Source: Armatimonadota bacterium
GTDB taxonomy: Bacteria > Armatimonadota > Fimbriimonadia > Fimbriimonadales > Fimbriimonadaceae
Reading direction: 5' to 3'
NCBI GenBank assembly: GCA_016223145.1
Contig: JACRPN010000021.1
Span: 1 to 64,000, forward strand
DNA: 64,000 nucleotides
Shown here piece after piece: positions 1-7,506 of this stretch; the stretch's first letter is position 1, and each line of letters begins with the position of its first letter. The notes beneath the pieces were generated by a model. The model searched no databases, was not told the origin of the DNA, and saw nothing but the letters and a program-made list of their open reading frames with translations. The position numbers were made by a program, and so were the translations under genes.

Positions 1-87
1 AGCCGATCTGAAGCCGCCAATAGGGAACGAGAGATCAAGTCCTGGAAGAGCCGTGGAGCGATTGAAGCGCTCCTGGACCAGGGTTAG
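1..87 (+). CDS. GIY-YIG nuclease family protein, C-terminal fragment
   Basis: The window opens inside a reading frame whose last 28 residues run from SRSEAANRERE to EALLDQG and stop with TAG at 85-87. The pattern REREIKSWKSR...IEALL matches the C-terminus of small GIY-YIG (UPF0213/UvrC-N-like) proteins, where an (A/R)xREKxIKxW segment followed by K/R-K and IxLI closes the domain. The catalytic GIY, YIG, Arg and Glu residues lie before the window and cannot be checked. The frame is followed within a few bases by a tRNA 3'-half-like sequence. The assignment rests on this short signature only; it could also be the tail of an unrelated helical protein. Confidence 0.55.
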   Translation, partial: SRSEAANREREIKSWKSRGAIEALLDQG

Positions 88-139
88 GGCGTCCCGATAA
101 TCGGGAAGGTCACAAGTTCGAATCTCGTTGGGCCCACCA
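88..139 (+). other. tRNA 3'-half-like sequence with palindrome in place of the anticodon arm
   Basis: A T-arm-like hairpin is visible: stem 112-116 with 124-128 (one A-C mismatch) and the canonical loop TTCGAAT at 117-123. It is followed by a 7-nt acceptor-like strand TGGGCCC, discriminator A136 and CCA at 137-139. Where an anticodon arm should be, there is the palindrome TCCCGATAATCGGGA (92-106). No matching 5' acceptor strand or D-arm is found upstream, because that sequence codes for the GIY-YIG tail. This is therefore not a functional tRNA gene. It resembles the tRNA remnant left at an integration site, or a built-in tRNA-like end of the upstream gene. Confidence 0.5.
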
Positions 140-145
140 GGTTTT

Positions 146-245
146 GTGGCACGGCCGGTTGTGGCGCGACCGGGCCGGCCGTGCCACAGGCGTCTCGCCT
201 GTGTCTCCCCGCCACCCGCCTGCAATCGCCACAAAGGCAAGACCC
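146..245. repeat. Compound palindromic repeat (copy 1 of a dispersed repeat)
   Basis: Two palindromes lie back to back. The first has 13-bp arms at 146-158 and 175-187 around a 16-nt spacer. The second is CACAGGCG-TCT-CGCCTGTG at 185-203. The sequence from 185 to about 245 is similar to 8486-8545 downstream of the ferredoxin gene, sharing the identical 19-bp palindrome. The rest of the 88-385 gap shows no gene that I can support. A purine-rich AAGGGAGAGG lies at 332-341, before a possible GTG start of the PilZ gene. Confidence 0.6.
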
Positions 246-385
246 ACCCAAACTCCCGCCGTCCGTTGGCCTCCCCACTCCTGGTTCCTGTCACTCAGAG
301 TGAGCTTTTGCACCAATCAGCCGATAAAGAGAAGGGAGAGGTGCGCCTGGAACCTTCAGGCACACATCATCCTGAGGATCAATCG

Positions 386-787
386 ATGAGCTTCAACACG
401 GGTAGCGACGGGCGACGATTCGAGCGCTTCGACATTCTGGACTACGCGATGCTGTCCAGCAAGAACCACAAGGAACCGTTCCGCACGGTGATCGTGGACA
501 TCGGACTCGGTGGATTGCAGCTCAAGTCCAAGGACCAGCTTCCCGTGGGCGAGGTCTGCTCCATTCAGATCGCGCGAGAAGAAGCCGATCCTCTGTGCAC
601 CACCGGCGAAGTGCGCTATTCCAGGCAAGCTGAGGACAAAGGGCTCTATTCGAGCGGGTTCAAATTTCTTCCTTCGAACCACGTCGAGCGTGCTGCGATC
701 GCCGAATACGTCCACTCCGTGTTCATGCGCAACGAAGAGGCCGACATCGATTGGCATGGCGTGCGCGAGGCAAAAGAAGCCTTCTAG
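386..787 (+). CDS. PilZ domain protein (133 aa)
   Basis: A single PilZ domain fills most of the protein. An Arg-rich start RRFERF is followed by a beta-strand region and VDIGLGGLQL, the equivalent of the (D/N)xSxxG c-di-GMP signature, here DIGLGG. PilZ proteins bind c-di-GMP and adjust motility, pili or exopolysaccharide. The Ser of the signature is replaced by Gly, so binding may be weak. The ATG at 386 has GAGG at 374-377 with 8-nt spacing; a GTG at 341 in the same frame would add 15 residues. The gene converges on the sugar ATPase, and the two stop codons share a CTAG at 784-787. Given the T4P locus in the window, a role in pilus control is possible but not shown. Confidence 0.75.
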   Translation: MSFNTGSDGRRFERFDILDYAMLSSKNHKEPFRTVIVDIGLGGLQLKSKDQLPVGEVCSIQIAREEADPLCTTGEVRYSRQAEDKGLYSSGFKFLPSNHVERAAIAEYVHSVFMRNEEADIDWHGVREAKEAF

Positions 788-2286
788 GCGACGGCTGTTT
801 GGGCGTGGCCCATGGCCGCTTGCATCACCCTTTCCTGGTCCGCCTCCGAAGCGTCCATCTCTGTGACGATCGCGCCATCGCGCATGACCAGGATGCGGTC
901 CGACATGCCGAGCACCTCTGGCAAGTCGCTGCTGATCATCAAGACCGCCACCCCCTGCTGCGCCAGCTCCCTTAACAATCGGTAAATCTCCGCTTTGGCG
1001 CCCACGTCGATCCCGCGCGTAGGCTCATCGAAGACCAGAACGCTGCACTCTCGCCACAGCCACCTCGCCACGAGCACTTTCTGCTGGTTGCCGCCAGACA
1101 GGTGGGCTACGTCCTGCTCCAGGCCTGCCATCCTGACGTCGAGCTTCTTGGTGAGCTCCTTGGCTTTTGCGGTTTCTTCCCCGCGCTTCACGAAGCCCAT
1201 GCGGCTGAGCAGCTCCAGACTTGCCAGCGAGGCGTTTTCGCGCACTGTGAGCTGAAGCACCAACCCCTGGCGCTTACGGTCCTCGGCAAGCAAGCCCAGT
1301 CCACTCCGAATGCTCTTGCGTGGGTTCAAAGCGCCTTGGTTGCGCCCCTGAATGCGGATCTCTCCGGAGGTGATGCGCTCAGCGCCCAATGCCGCCCTGG
1401 CAATCGCGCTGCGGCCTGAGCCCACGAGGCCCGCAAGTCCCAATATCTCGCCGCGCCGCGCTTGAAAGCTCACGTGCCGAAGCTTGGGACTGCACACGTC
1501 CACGAACTCCAACGCGGGCTCCCCAAGCTGCCCCTCCATCCGGGCTGGATATTGCTCGGTGATCTCGCGGCCCACCATCAGCTTGATGATTTCTTGAGCG
1601 TTCGTGGCCGGCGTATCAAGCGTGGCCACCCACTTCCCGTCGCGCAGCACGGTGATCCGATCGGATAGCTCGAAAACCTCCTCGAGCCGGTGGCTGACGT
1701 AGAGTACCGACCGGCCGCTGTCACGGAGTCGCTTGACGAGCGCGTAGAGCCCGGCAAGCTCATGTTCGGTCAAGGTGGCACTCGGCTCATCCATGATCAG
1801 GAGCTGAGCGTTCTGAGAAACCGCTTTGGCGATCTCGACCATTTGCATTTGGGCCACGCTGAGCGAAACGATCCGCTCGTCCGGGTCGAGGTTCAGATCA
1901 AGCTCCTTGAGGACTTCTCGGGCGCGAGTCCGCATCGCACGGAAGTCCACGAACCCCATCTTTGAGGGTTCGCGGCCGAGGAAGATGTTCTCCATCACGC
2001 TGAGCTCGGGCACGAGGCTGAACTCTTGGTAAATGGTCGCGATCCCAAGCGCCTGAGACCGCAGCGGCGAACCGATGGCGACCACTTCACCTTTCCAGCG
2101 GATCTCGCCCGAATCGGGGTGGTGAGCGCCGGAAAGCACCTTGATCAAGGTGGACTTTCCAGCGCCATTCTCGCCAACCAAGGCGTGGACCTCTCCCACG
2201 CGAACGTCCAGGCTGACATCGTCCAGAGCCTGAACGCCCGTAAAGGCCTTGCGGAGGGAGGAGAGGGTGAGGAGGGGGGTGGGCAT
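784..2286 (-). CDS. Sugar ABC transporter, double ATPase subunit (RbsA/XylG type)
   Basis: A 500-aa protein with two fused ABC domains, the arrangement of CUT2-family carbohydrate importers (RbsA, MglA, XylG). The first Walker A is GENGAGKST at residues 38-46, followed by Walker B LLIMDEPSATLT. The second half has the degenerate GLVGSGRSA in place of Walker A, the signature LSGGNQQK, and VLVFDEPTRGID. This asymmetry is normal for the family, whose length is usually about 500 aa. The ATG at 2286 was chosen because conservation starts there; the open frame runs further upstream through intergenic repeat sequence. The permease and binding-protein genes lie upstream on the same strand, separated from this gene by an S23-type gene. 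Substrate unknown; the adjacent GH172 protein suggests a sugar or glycan product. Confidence 0.92.
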   Translation of the reverse strand: MPTPLLTLSSLRKAFTGVQALDDVSLDVRVGEVHALVGENGAGKSTLIKVLSGAHHPDSGEIRWKGEVVAIGSPLRSQALGIATIYQEFSLVPELSVMENIFLGREPSKMGFVDFRAMRTRAREVLKELDLNLDPDERIVSLSVAQMQMVEIAKAVSQNAQLLIMDEPSATLTEHELAGLYALVKRLRDSGRSVLYVSHRLEEVFELSDRITVLRDGKWVATLDTPATNAQEIIKLMVGREITEQYPARMEGQLGEPALEFVDVCSPKLRHVSFQARRGEILGLAGLVGSGRSAIARAALGAERITSGEIRIQGRNQGALNPRKSIRSGLGLLAEDRKRQGLVLQLTVRENASLASLELLSRMGFVKRGEETAKAKELTKKLDVRMAGLEQDVAHLSGGNQQKVLVARWLWRECSVLVFDEPTRGIDVGAKAEIYRLLRELAQQGVAVLMISSDLPEVLGMSDRILVMRDGAIVTEMDASEADQERVMQAAMGHAQTAVA

Positions 2287-2316
2287 GGCGGTCAATGGGC
2301 AACGCCTCCGGCTTTC

Positions 2317-2345
2317 GGGCGAGGGGCGAAGGGCGAAGAGCGAAG
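2317..2345. repeat. 29-bp inverted repeat, left copy (GAAGGGC-type low-complexity)
   Basis: The reverse complement of 2317-2345 matches 2862-2890 at 27 of 29 positions. Together the two copies bracket the S23-type gene inside the sugar ABC operon. The core is a run of CGCCCTT units; a similar tract occurs near 9342-9370. Confidence 0.6.
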
Positions 2346-2425
2346 TACCCGTGGGCTGGGCAGTGGTCTCATAGGAGAAGGGCACGAACTGGATAAGCCT
2401 GTTCGCTTGACCGCTTTGATGCCAG

Positions 2426-2848
2426 TCAATTGAAGCCTCCAGCGTTGCTGTAGCCTGCACCAGGCTCTCGAACGATGTTGAGCTCCATCCCGCTAATGTA
2501 AGCCTGAAGCAACCGTCTGCATTTCTCAACTTCTGCAAGCAGCGGAGCGAGAGCGTCGACCTCCCTAAGCTCCACGTCTCGGGCAATCAGGAGCAGGGTC
2601 CTGAGCTCATAAAGCGAGCCGCGCGCTACTCTGGCGAACTGCAGATTCGCTGCACCGCGACCTCTGCCCCAACCTTCGGCAATGTTCGATGGCACCGAGA
2701 CAGCAGCCCTTTGAATCTGGGAGGCCATCCCATATCTCTCGGCCGGCGGAAGGCCTGAGGCAAGAACGTACGCCTGACTGGCAACCCTCATTGCACATTT
2801 CCAGACCTCAAGGTTCTCGAAGCCGCAGGAATCAGAATCACTGCTCAA
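2426..2848 (-). CDS. Four helix bundle protein (23S rRNA-intervening-sequence / S23 family)
   Basis: The sequence FENLEVWKCAMRV followed by SVPSNIAEGWGR is the hallmark of the small four-helix-bundle proteins first noted in 23S rRNA intervening sequences (TIGR02436/S23). Some homologues are linked to diversity-generating retroelements. About 140 aa, all helical, no enzyme motif. The TTG at 2848 is preferred because GAGG lies 6 nt upstream; a GTG at 2860 is in frame but lacks a good site. The gene sits between the binding-protein and ATPase genes of an otherwise compact ABC operon and is bracketed by inverted repeats at 2317-2345 and 2862-2890. It therefore looks like an insertion. Function unknown. 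Confidence 0.85.
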   Translation of the reverse strand: MSSDSDSCGFENLEVWKCAMRVASQAYVLASGLPPAERYGMASQIQRAAVSVPSNIAEGWGRGRGAANLQFARVARGSLYELRTLLLIARDVELREVDALAPLLAEVEKCRRLLQAYISGMELNIVREPGAGYSNAGGFN

Positions 2849-2861
2849 GCCTAACCTCACT

Positions 2862-2890
2862 CTTCGCTCCTCGCCCTTCGCCCTTCGCCC
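2862..2890. repeat. 29-bp inverted repeat, right copy
   Basis: Partner of 2317-2345 in inverted orientation (27/29 identical). It lies just upstream of the S23-type coding region and 17 bp from the stop codon of the binding-protein gene. Confidence 0.6.
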
Positions 2891-2906
2891 TTCGCTTCTC
2901 CCCGAG

Positions 2907-3911
2907 TTACTTCGCCTCCACCCTGAACAGGTTCGGATTGTCCGCAAGATACTTATCGGCCGTTTCCTTGGTCACCAGCGTCGTGGGAAGGATAATCTTC
3001 TTGTCCTTCGGCGCGTTGCCCTTCAGAATCTCTGCTGCGATCTCGATGCCCTTTTCGCCTGGAGTCGGATACTTGAAGGTCGCCGCCATCTTGCCCTCGC
3101 GGATGTAGTCGAGCACCTCGGCCTGGCAGCCGTCCACGCCGACGATCATCTTGCCCTTGATCCCTTTGGCTTCCAGGGCTAGGTAGGCGCCGATCGCCAT
3201 CTCGTCGTTGTGGGCATAAACGGCATCAAAGGTCTTGCCGGACTGAAGGAAGGTCTCCATATAGGCTCGCGCTTTCTGGCGCTGATAGTCGGCGTTGTCT
3301 CCAACGATGATGTTGATCCCGGGGAATTTGGCCTTCATGACCTCGAGAAATCCATCGCGTCGATGCTCGGTGGGCTTGGCACCGGCTTTGCCCTGGACCA
3401 TCAGAATCGTCCCCTTGCCTCCCATGGTCTTGCCCATGTACTCGCCCACCTGGCGGCCGATTTCGGTATTGTCGCCACCGACGTAGCAGGTGAACTTCTC
3501 ACTCTCGATGTCTCGGTCGAGCACGATGACCGATATCCCCTTGTCGAACGCCTTCTCGCACACCTGCGTGACCGAGGTGTCGGCTGCGCTCACGAGAAGG
3601 ACCTTGGGGTTCTTGACCAAGAACGTCTCGATCTCGTCGATCTGCTTGTTGGGGTCGTCCTGGGCGTCCTGCTGCTCATAAGAGAATTCCGAGGCGTGCT
3701 TGTCCGCCTCAGCTTTGATGTTCGCATCAAAGACCTGCCGCCACGGGTCTTGGCTGTTCGCCTGGGCAAACACCACCAGCGGCTTCGCGCCGCCCGCAGC
3801 CGCACCGCCCTTGGCCGCCGTACCCTCGTCCGTGCTGCCGCCACCGCTGCAACCCGCTATCAGCATGCCCGCCAGGCACGCAACCAATCCCATCGACTTG
3901 CTAAACCGCAT
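2907..3911 (-). CDS. Sugar ABC transporter substrate-binding lipoprotein (RbsB type)
   Basis: A 334-aa protein with a signal peptide ending in a lipobox, LIAGC, with the acylated Cys at residue 21. A Gly/Ala-rich linker follows, then a periplasmic-binding-protein type I fold (Peripla_BP_4). Recognisable segments are LVVFAQANSQDPWRQV, ISVIVLDRDI, GQVGEYMG-like helices and VYAHNDEMAIGAYLAL, typical of ribose/galactose-type binders. It captures a sugar outside the inner membrane and delivers it to the permease. Its ATG overlaps the permease gene by 11 bp, implying translational coupling. The downstream ATPase has been separated from it by the S23 insertion. Confidence 0.9.
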   Translation of the reverse strand: MRFSKSMGLVACLAGMLIAGCSGGGSTDEGTAAKGGAAAGGAKPLVVFAQANSQDPWRQVFDANIKAEADKHASEFSYEQQDAQDDPNKQIDEIETFLVKNPKVLLVSAADTSVTQVCEKAFDKGISVIVLDRDIESEKFTCYVGGDNTEIGRQVGEYMGKTMGGKGTILMVQGKAGAKPTEHRRDGFLEVMKAKFPGINIIVGDNADYQRQKARAYMETFLQSGKTFDAVYAHNDEMAIGAYLALEAKGIKGKMIVGVDGCQAEVLDYIREGKMAATFKYPTPGEKGIEIAAEILKGNAPKDKKIILPTTLVTKETADKYLADNPNLFRVEAK

Positions 3912-4875
3912 CGCTTTTCCTCCGTCCTAAGTTTTGCATGTAAACCGCGATCAGGATGATGATCCCCTTGAATCCATCGCCAACAAGCTTATCAATGCTC
4001 ATCAGCGTCATCAGGACCCCCACCGAAACGATGAAAAGCGCCCCGCCAAAGGTTCCCAGCACGCTTCCATAGCCACCGATCAGCGAGCACCCGCCCACCA
4101 CGGCGCCGGCGATCGCATCGAGCTCATAGCCGATGCCGGCGCTGAACTGGCCCATCTGGATCTTCGACGAGAACAGCACGGCCGACAAAGCCACGCACAT
4201 CCCGTTGATGGCGTATGCGCCAATTCGCGTCTGGTTCACCGGCACCCCCGAAAGGCGCGACGCCAGCGCATTGCCGCCAACCGCATAGACCTGCCTGCCG
4301 AATCTCGTGCGCGCCAAAACCACCCAGGCAAGACCCGTGCACAGCAGCAGCACAATTGCCGACACGGGCAGGCCGGCCACGTCTCCCTGAAGCGGTTCGA
4401 GGAGCTTCTTGTGCTCCGGTTCCCTGATGTATATGAACGTCCTGTTCGAGTACACGAACGCCACACCGCGAAGGGAGACCATCGCCCCGAGCGTGACGAC
4501 AAACGGCTGAAGCCCGGACCAAGAGACGATGCCGCCCGTGAGCGCCCCTATGGCCGTCCCCAGGAACACAACGTAGGCAACGGTCATCCACAGCGGCGTC
4601 CCCGAAGCGCACCAGCTTGCCGTCACGCAGTTCAACAGCGCGAAAAGCGACCCCACGCTCAAATCGATGCCGCCGGTGAGGATGACGAAAGTCATTCCAA
4701 GCGCCAAAGTCCCTGGGATCGCCAACTGGTTCAGGACGTTTGCCAGGTTGCCGGGCGCAAAAAACAGCGGTTGCTGCCAGTAGGCAACCCCCAGCAGCAA
4801 CACCAATCCGACGAGGCTTTGGTATCGTTGAATCCAGAGGAGCCAGGCGCTTTGGCCCGATCGCGGTTGAGCCAT
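3901..4875 (-). CDS. Sugar ABC transporter permease (RbsC type)
   Basis: A 324-aa integral membrane protein with about 8-10 hydrophobic segments and the CUT2 permease signatures GTLALGMTFVILTGGIDLS and AGAVVGGCSLIGGYGS. It forms the transmembrane channel of the importer with the double ATPase. It is the first gene of the operon; the start ATG at 4875 lies 56 bp from the divergent GTG start of the GH172-like gene, so both promoters must lie in or overlap this short gap. Length matches RbsC homologues (about 320 aa). Confidence 0.92.
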   Translation of the reverse strand: MAQPRSGQSAWLLWIQRYQSLVGLVLLLGVAYWQQPLFFAPGNLANVLNQLAIPGTLALGMTFVILTGGIDLSVGSLFALLNCVTASWCASGTPLWMTVAYVVFLGTAIGALTGGIVSWSGLQPFVVTLGAMVSLRGVAFVYSNRTFIYIREPEHKKLLEPLQGDVAGLPVSAIVLLLCTGLAWVVLARTRFGRQVYAVGGNALASRLSGVPVNQTRIGAYAINGMCVALSAVLFSSKIQMGQFSAGIGYELDAIAGAVVGGCSLIGGYGSVLGTFGGALFIVSVGVLMTLMSIDKLVGDGFKGIIILIAVYMQNLGRRKSDAV

Positions 4876-4931
4876 TCGGAATCAACCGTTCGAGGCGAGG
4901 GCGCGAGGGTCCTTCCCAATGGAGGGTGAAG

Positions 4932-6959
4932 GTGAAGAAGTTCTTGGCGCTTGCGCTGGTTTTGGGTTCGGTGGTCCTGGGCGCCACCTCGATGGGGCAG
5001 ACCATCTCTGTGAAAAGCCTCCTACGCGATATGACCGACCTTTCCAGGCTCGCGCAAAGGTCCAAACCCGCTTACAGCGAGGCTCAAGCCAGCAGCTATG
5101 ACCGCGCCGCCAAGAGCCCAACGGAAAACTGGTTTGCCAATGGCGACAACGGCAAGTACATCCGCACCGAGGTGCGCAACGGCAGGTCCGAGCACGTGAT
5201 GGCGGACCTAAGAGGACCGGGGGTCGTGACGCGATTCTGGTCCGCCAATCCCAGCGGAGTTGTGCGTTACTACTTCGACGGCGAGGCCGAGCCCCGCTTT
5301 TCGGCCGACATGTCGCAGCTCCTGCAAGGCAAACACCCCCTCTTTCCCGATCCCTTTTCCTACAACGCCAGCAACGGCTGCAACCTCTACTTCCCATTCC
5401 CCTATGCCAAGAGCCTCAAGATCACGCTCGACGAATCGGCCGGGGACCGCTATCGGGGCGTGTACTACCAGATCGGCTATCGAACCTACGGAGAGGGCGT
5501 AAAGGTCGAGACCTGGACGGAAGCCCAGGTGAAAGCGGCGGGCGACGACATGAAGGCGCAAGCTGCGGCGATGCTGGACCCCGCCAAGCGGCCCACTGTC
5601 CGGCGGCCCTCCGGCACGCTGAAGGCCACCCAGACACTCCAGCCCTTCCAAACGGCAAGCGTCTCGGCGACTGGCTCTGGGGCCATCCAGGAGCTTCGGA
5701 TTCGCGCGAAGGTGGTGGGCGCCCCGGCGAACCTCGAGGAGCTGCCCTGGGAGAACCCAAACCACGAGCACAACGCCCTTCGCCGGGCGAGGCTGACCGC
5801 CGAATTCGATGGCGTGAAAGGCGTGGACGTGCCTCTTTGCGACTTCTTCGGTTCGACACCCGGGCTAACGCCGTACAAGTCCTTCCCGCTCGAAATGCGC
5901 GCTGACGGTTGGATGGTCTGCCGGTTCGTGATGCCCTACGGCAAGTCGGTCCGCATCGGCGTGACGAACGGCAGCCCCGTGCCGCTTGCCGTCGAAATTG
6001 AAGCCGACAAGATTTCTTTTCCGGTGAGCGACGGCACCTACCGGTTCCGCGCGCAATGGACCGCCGACAGGCTCTTTTCACGCCCCATGAAGGACATGAG
6101 CTACCTCGACACCACGGGCGAGGGGCGGTGGATTGGCTCGATGCTCCACATCGCGAACCCTGTCCCGGCCTGGTGGGGCGAGGGCGACGAGAAGATCTAT
6201 GTGGACGGCGAGAAGTTCCCCAGCACCTTTGGCACCGGCACCGAGGACTACTACGGTTACGCTTGGAGCAGCCCGACCCTGTTCCAGCGGCCCTACCACG
6301 CTCAGCCCCGCTGCGATGGGCCGGGAACCCAGGGCCACGACTGCGTCATGCGCTGGCACATCCTCGACGACATCCCCTACACCAAGTCGTTCAAGTTCGA
6401 CATGGAGCTTTGGCACTGGGCCGAGGTGAGCGTGAGCTTCGACCGAGTGGCGGTGTGGTACGCCCTGCCCGGGGGCCCAGCGATCCGGGAAGTCAATGGC
6501 AGACTGGTCGCACCGGTGGAGATCGAAAAACCCAAGCCGGTGAAGGGCGCGATCGAGGGCGAAACGCTCAAGGTTCTCGGGATGTCGGGTGGCGAGCGCG
6601 AAATTCAGGAGTTCGGTGACCTCTCTTCCGGCAAGCAACTCTGGTGGCGCGACATGCAGCCTGGCCAGACTCTACGGCTCGCCCTGAACGTGAAGGAGGC
6701 GGGAACCTATGAGGTCGCAGGCAACTTCTGTTTGGCGACGGATTACGGCATCCACACGATCAAAATCGGTGGGCAGGCGCTGGGCGGCCCGGTCGACTTC
6801 TTCTCGACGGGCCTGAAGTGGGAGAAGAAAGCCCTGGGGACGGTGACACTGCCGGCGGGTGAGGTGATCGTCGAGGTGGAGTGCAAGGGCCACCGTGAGG
6901 GCGCGGCGCCGCGCAACATGTTCGGGCTGGATTACCTGCTGCTGACGAAGAAGGGGTAG
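4932..6959 (+). CDS. Secreted GH172 / DUF2961 family protein
   Basis: A 675-aa protein with an N-terminal signal peptide (MKKFLALALVLGSV-like, ending ...TSMGQ). A DUF2961 domain follows, roughly residues 60-480, with the family hallmark GTGTEDYYGYAW and ADLRGPGVVTRFWSANP. DUF2961 proteins are now classed as glycoside hydrolase family 172, which includes difructose-anhydride/alpha-fructofuranosidase-type enzymes. A C-terminal beta-rich domain (about 530-675), ending AAPRNMFGLDYLLL, resembles a carbohydrate-binding module. The GTG at 4932 is preferred because GGAGG sits at 4921-4925; a GTG at 4926 is too close. Divergent from a sugar ABC operon, so it probably releases or modifies the imported sugar. 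Exact substrate unknown. Confidence 0.85.
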   Translation: MKKFLALALVLGSVVLGATSMGQTISVKSLLRDMTDLSRLAQRSKPAYSEAQASSYDRAAKSPTENWFANGDNGKYIRTEVRNGRSEHVMADLRGPGVVTRFWSANPSGVVRYYFDGEAEPRFSADMSQLLQGKHPLFPDPFSYNASNGCNLYFPFPYAKSLKITLDESAGDRYRGVYYQIGYRTYGEGVKVETWTEAQVKAAGDDMKAQAAAMLDPAKRPTVRRPSGTLKATQTLQPFQTASVSATGSGAIQELRIRAKVVGAPANLEELPWENPNHEHNALRRARLTAEFDGVKGVDVPLCDFFGSTPGLTPYKSFPLEMRADGWMVCRFVMPYGKSVRIGVTNGSPVPLAVEIEADKISFPVSDGTYRFRAQWTADRLFSRPMKDMSYLDTTGEGRWIGSMLHIANPVPAWWGEGDEKIYVDGEKFPSTFGTGTEDYYGYAWSSPTLFQRPYHAQPRCDGPGTQGHDCVMRWHILDDIPYTKSFKFDMELWHWAEVSVSFDRVAVWYALPGGPAIREVNGRLVAPVEIEKPKPVKGAIEGETLKVLGMSGGEREIQEFGDLSSGKQLWWRDMQPGQTLRLALNVKEAGTYEVAGNFCLATDYGIHTIKIGGQALGGPVDFFSTGLKWEKKALGTVTLPAGEVIVEVECKGHREGAAPRNMFGLDYLLLTKKG

Positions 6960-6965
6960 CGCGAA

Positions 6966-7010
6966 TTAGCACGCTGTTTCGTCACGATCCGTGACGAAAC
7001 AGCGTGCTAA
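6966..7010. terminator. Bidirectional intrinsic terminator-like hairpin
   Basis: A perfect 20-bp stem (6966-6985 with 6991-7010) closes a 5-nt loop GATCC. It lies between the convergent ends of the GH172-like gene and the erpA-like gene. The arms start TTAGCACG and end CGTGCTAA, giving A/T-rich bases outside the stem on both strands but no long T-run. Confidence 0.75.
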
Positions 7011-7029
7011 AAGATGCGCGGGACGGGCC

Positions 7030-7422
7030 TCAGTTCGAGCCGCAGCCACAGCTGCCGCAACCGCACCCGCCGCCCTGCGCGGGGGCAGAGTCTTCGGTCT
7101 GGAACGAGTTGCCGCAGCCGCAGGAGCTGGTGGCGTTCGGGTTCTCGATCTTGAAGCCGCCACCCAGGTTGTCATCCACAAAATCGACCGAGCTGCCTTC
7201 CATGTACTGAAGGCTGAGATCGTCGACGAAGATCTTGATGCCGTCCTGTTCGAAGACCTTGTCGCCTTCCTCGGGCTGGCCGTCATCCAGCGCCAAACCG
7301 TATTGCAGGCCGGAGCAGCCGCCACCGGCTACCCAAACGCGCAGGGCAGCCTCGGACTTCTCCTGGCTCGCCATGAGGTCCTTCAATTCCTTCGAAGCTC
7401 TTTCGGATAGTGTGATCGCCAA
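7030..7422 (-). CDS. erpA: Iron-sulfur cluster insertion protein, ErpA/HesB family, with Cys-rich tail
   Basis: A-type Fe-S carrier of 130 aa. The three conserved Cys are visible: C36 in GGGCSGLQYG and C101/C103 in SSCGCGNSF. These proteins receive clusters from the scaffold and pass them to target enzymes. The family usually ends shortly after the CGCG motif (about 105-120 aa). Here about 25 residues follow, with five further Cys in GGGCGCGSCGCGSN. The start is a TTG at 7422, supported by GGAGAGGA about 7 nt upstream; no ATG is available. A -10-like TATAAC lies in the upstream gap. Monocistronic. ErpA, IscA and SufA are hard to tell apart; the symbol is tentative. Confidence 0.85.
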   Translation of the reverse strand: MAITLSERASKELKDLMASQEKSEAALRVWVAGGGCSGLQYGLALDDGQPEEGDKVFEQDGIKIFVDDLSLQYMEGSSVDFVDDNLGGGFKIENPNATSSCGCGNSFQTEDSAPAQGGGCGCGSCGCGSN

Positions 7423-7506
7423 CTTGATTTCCTCTCCGGACTGCCAGCGCGACGCGCAGTAATCCTTACTTAGTTATACGGTTAATTCTGGCATAAGCGC
7501 GAGCCC

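Noticed and set aside
88-139. Complete tRNA gene
   Set aside because: Only the T-arm, acceptor 3' strand and CCA are present; no D-arm or 5' acceptor strand.
4740-4931. Upstream extension of the GH172-like gene into the permease gene
   Set aside because: The signal peptide and Shine-Dalgarno fit the GTG at 4932; the extension overlaps the divergent permease.
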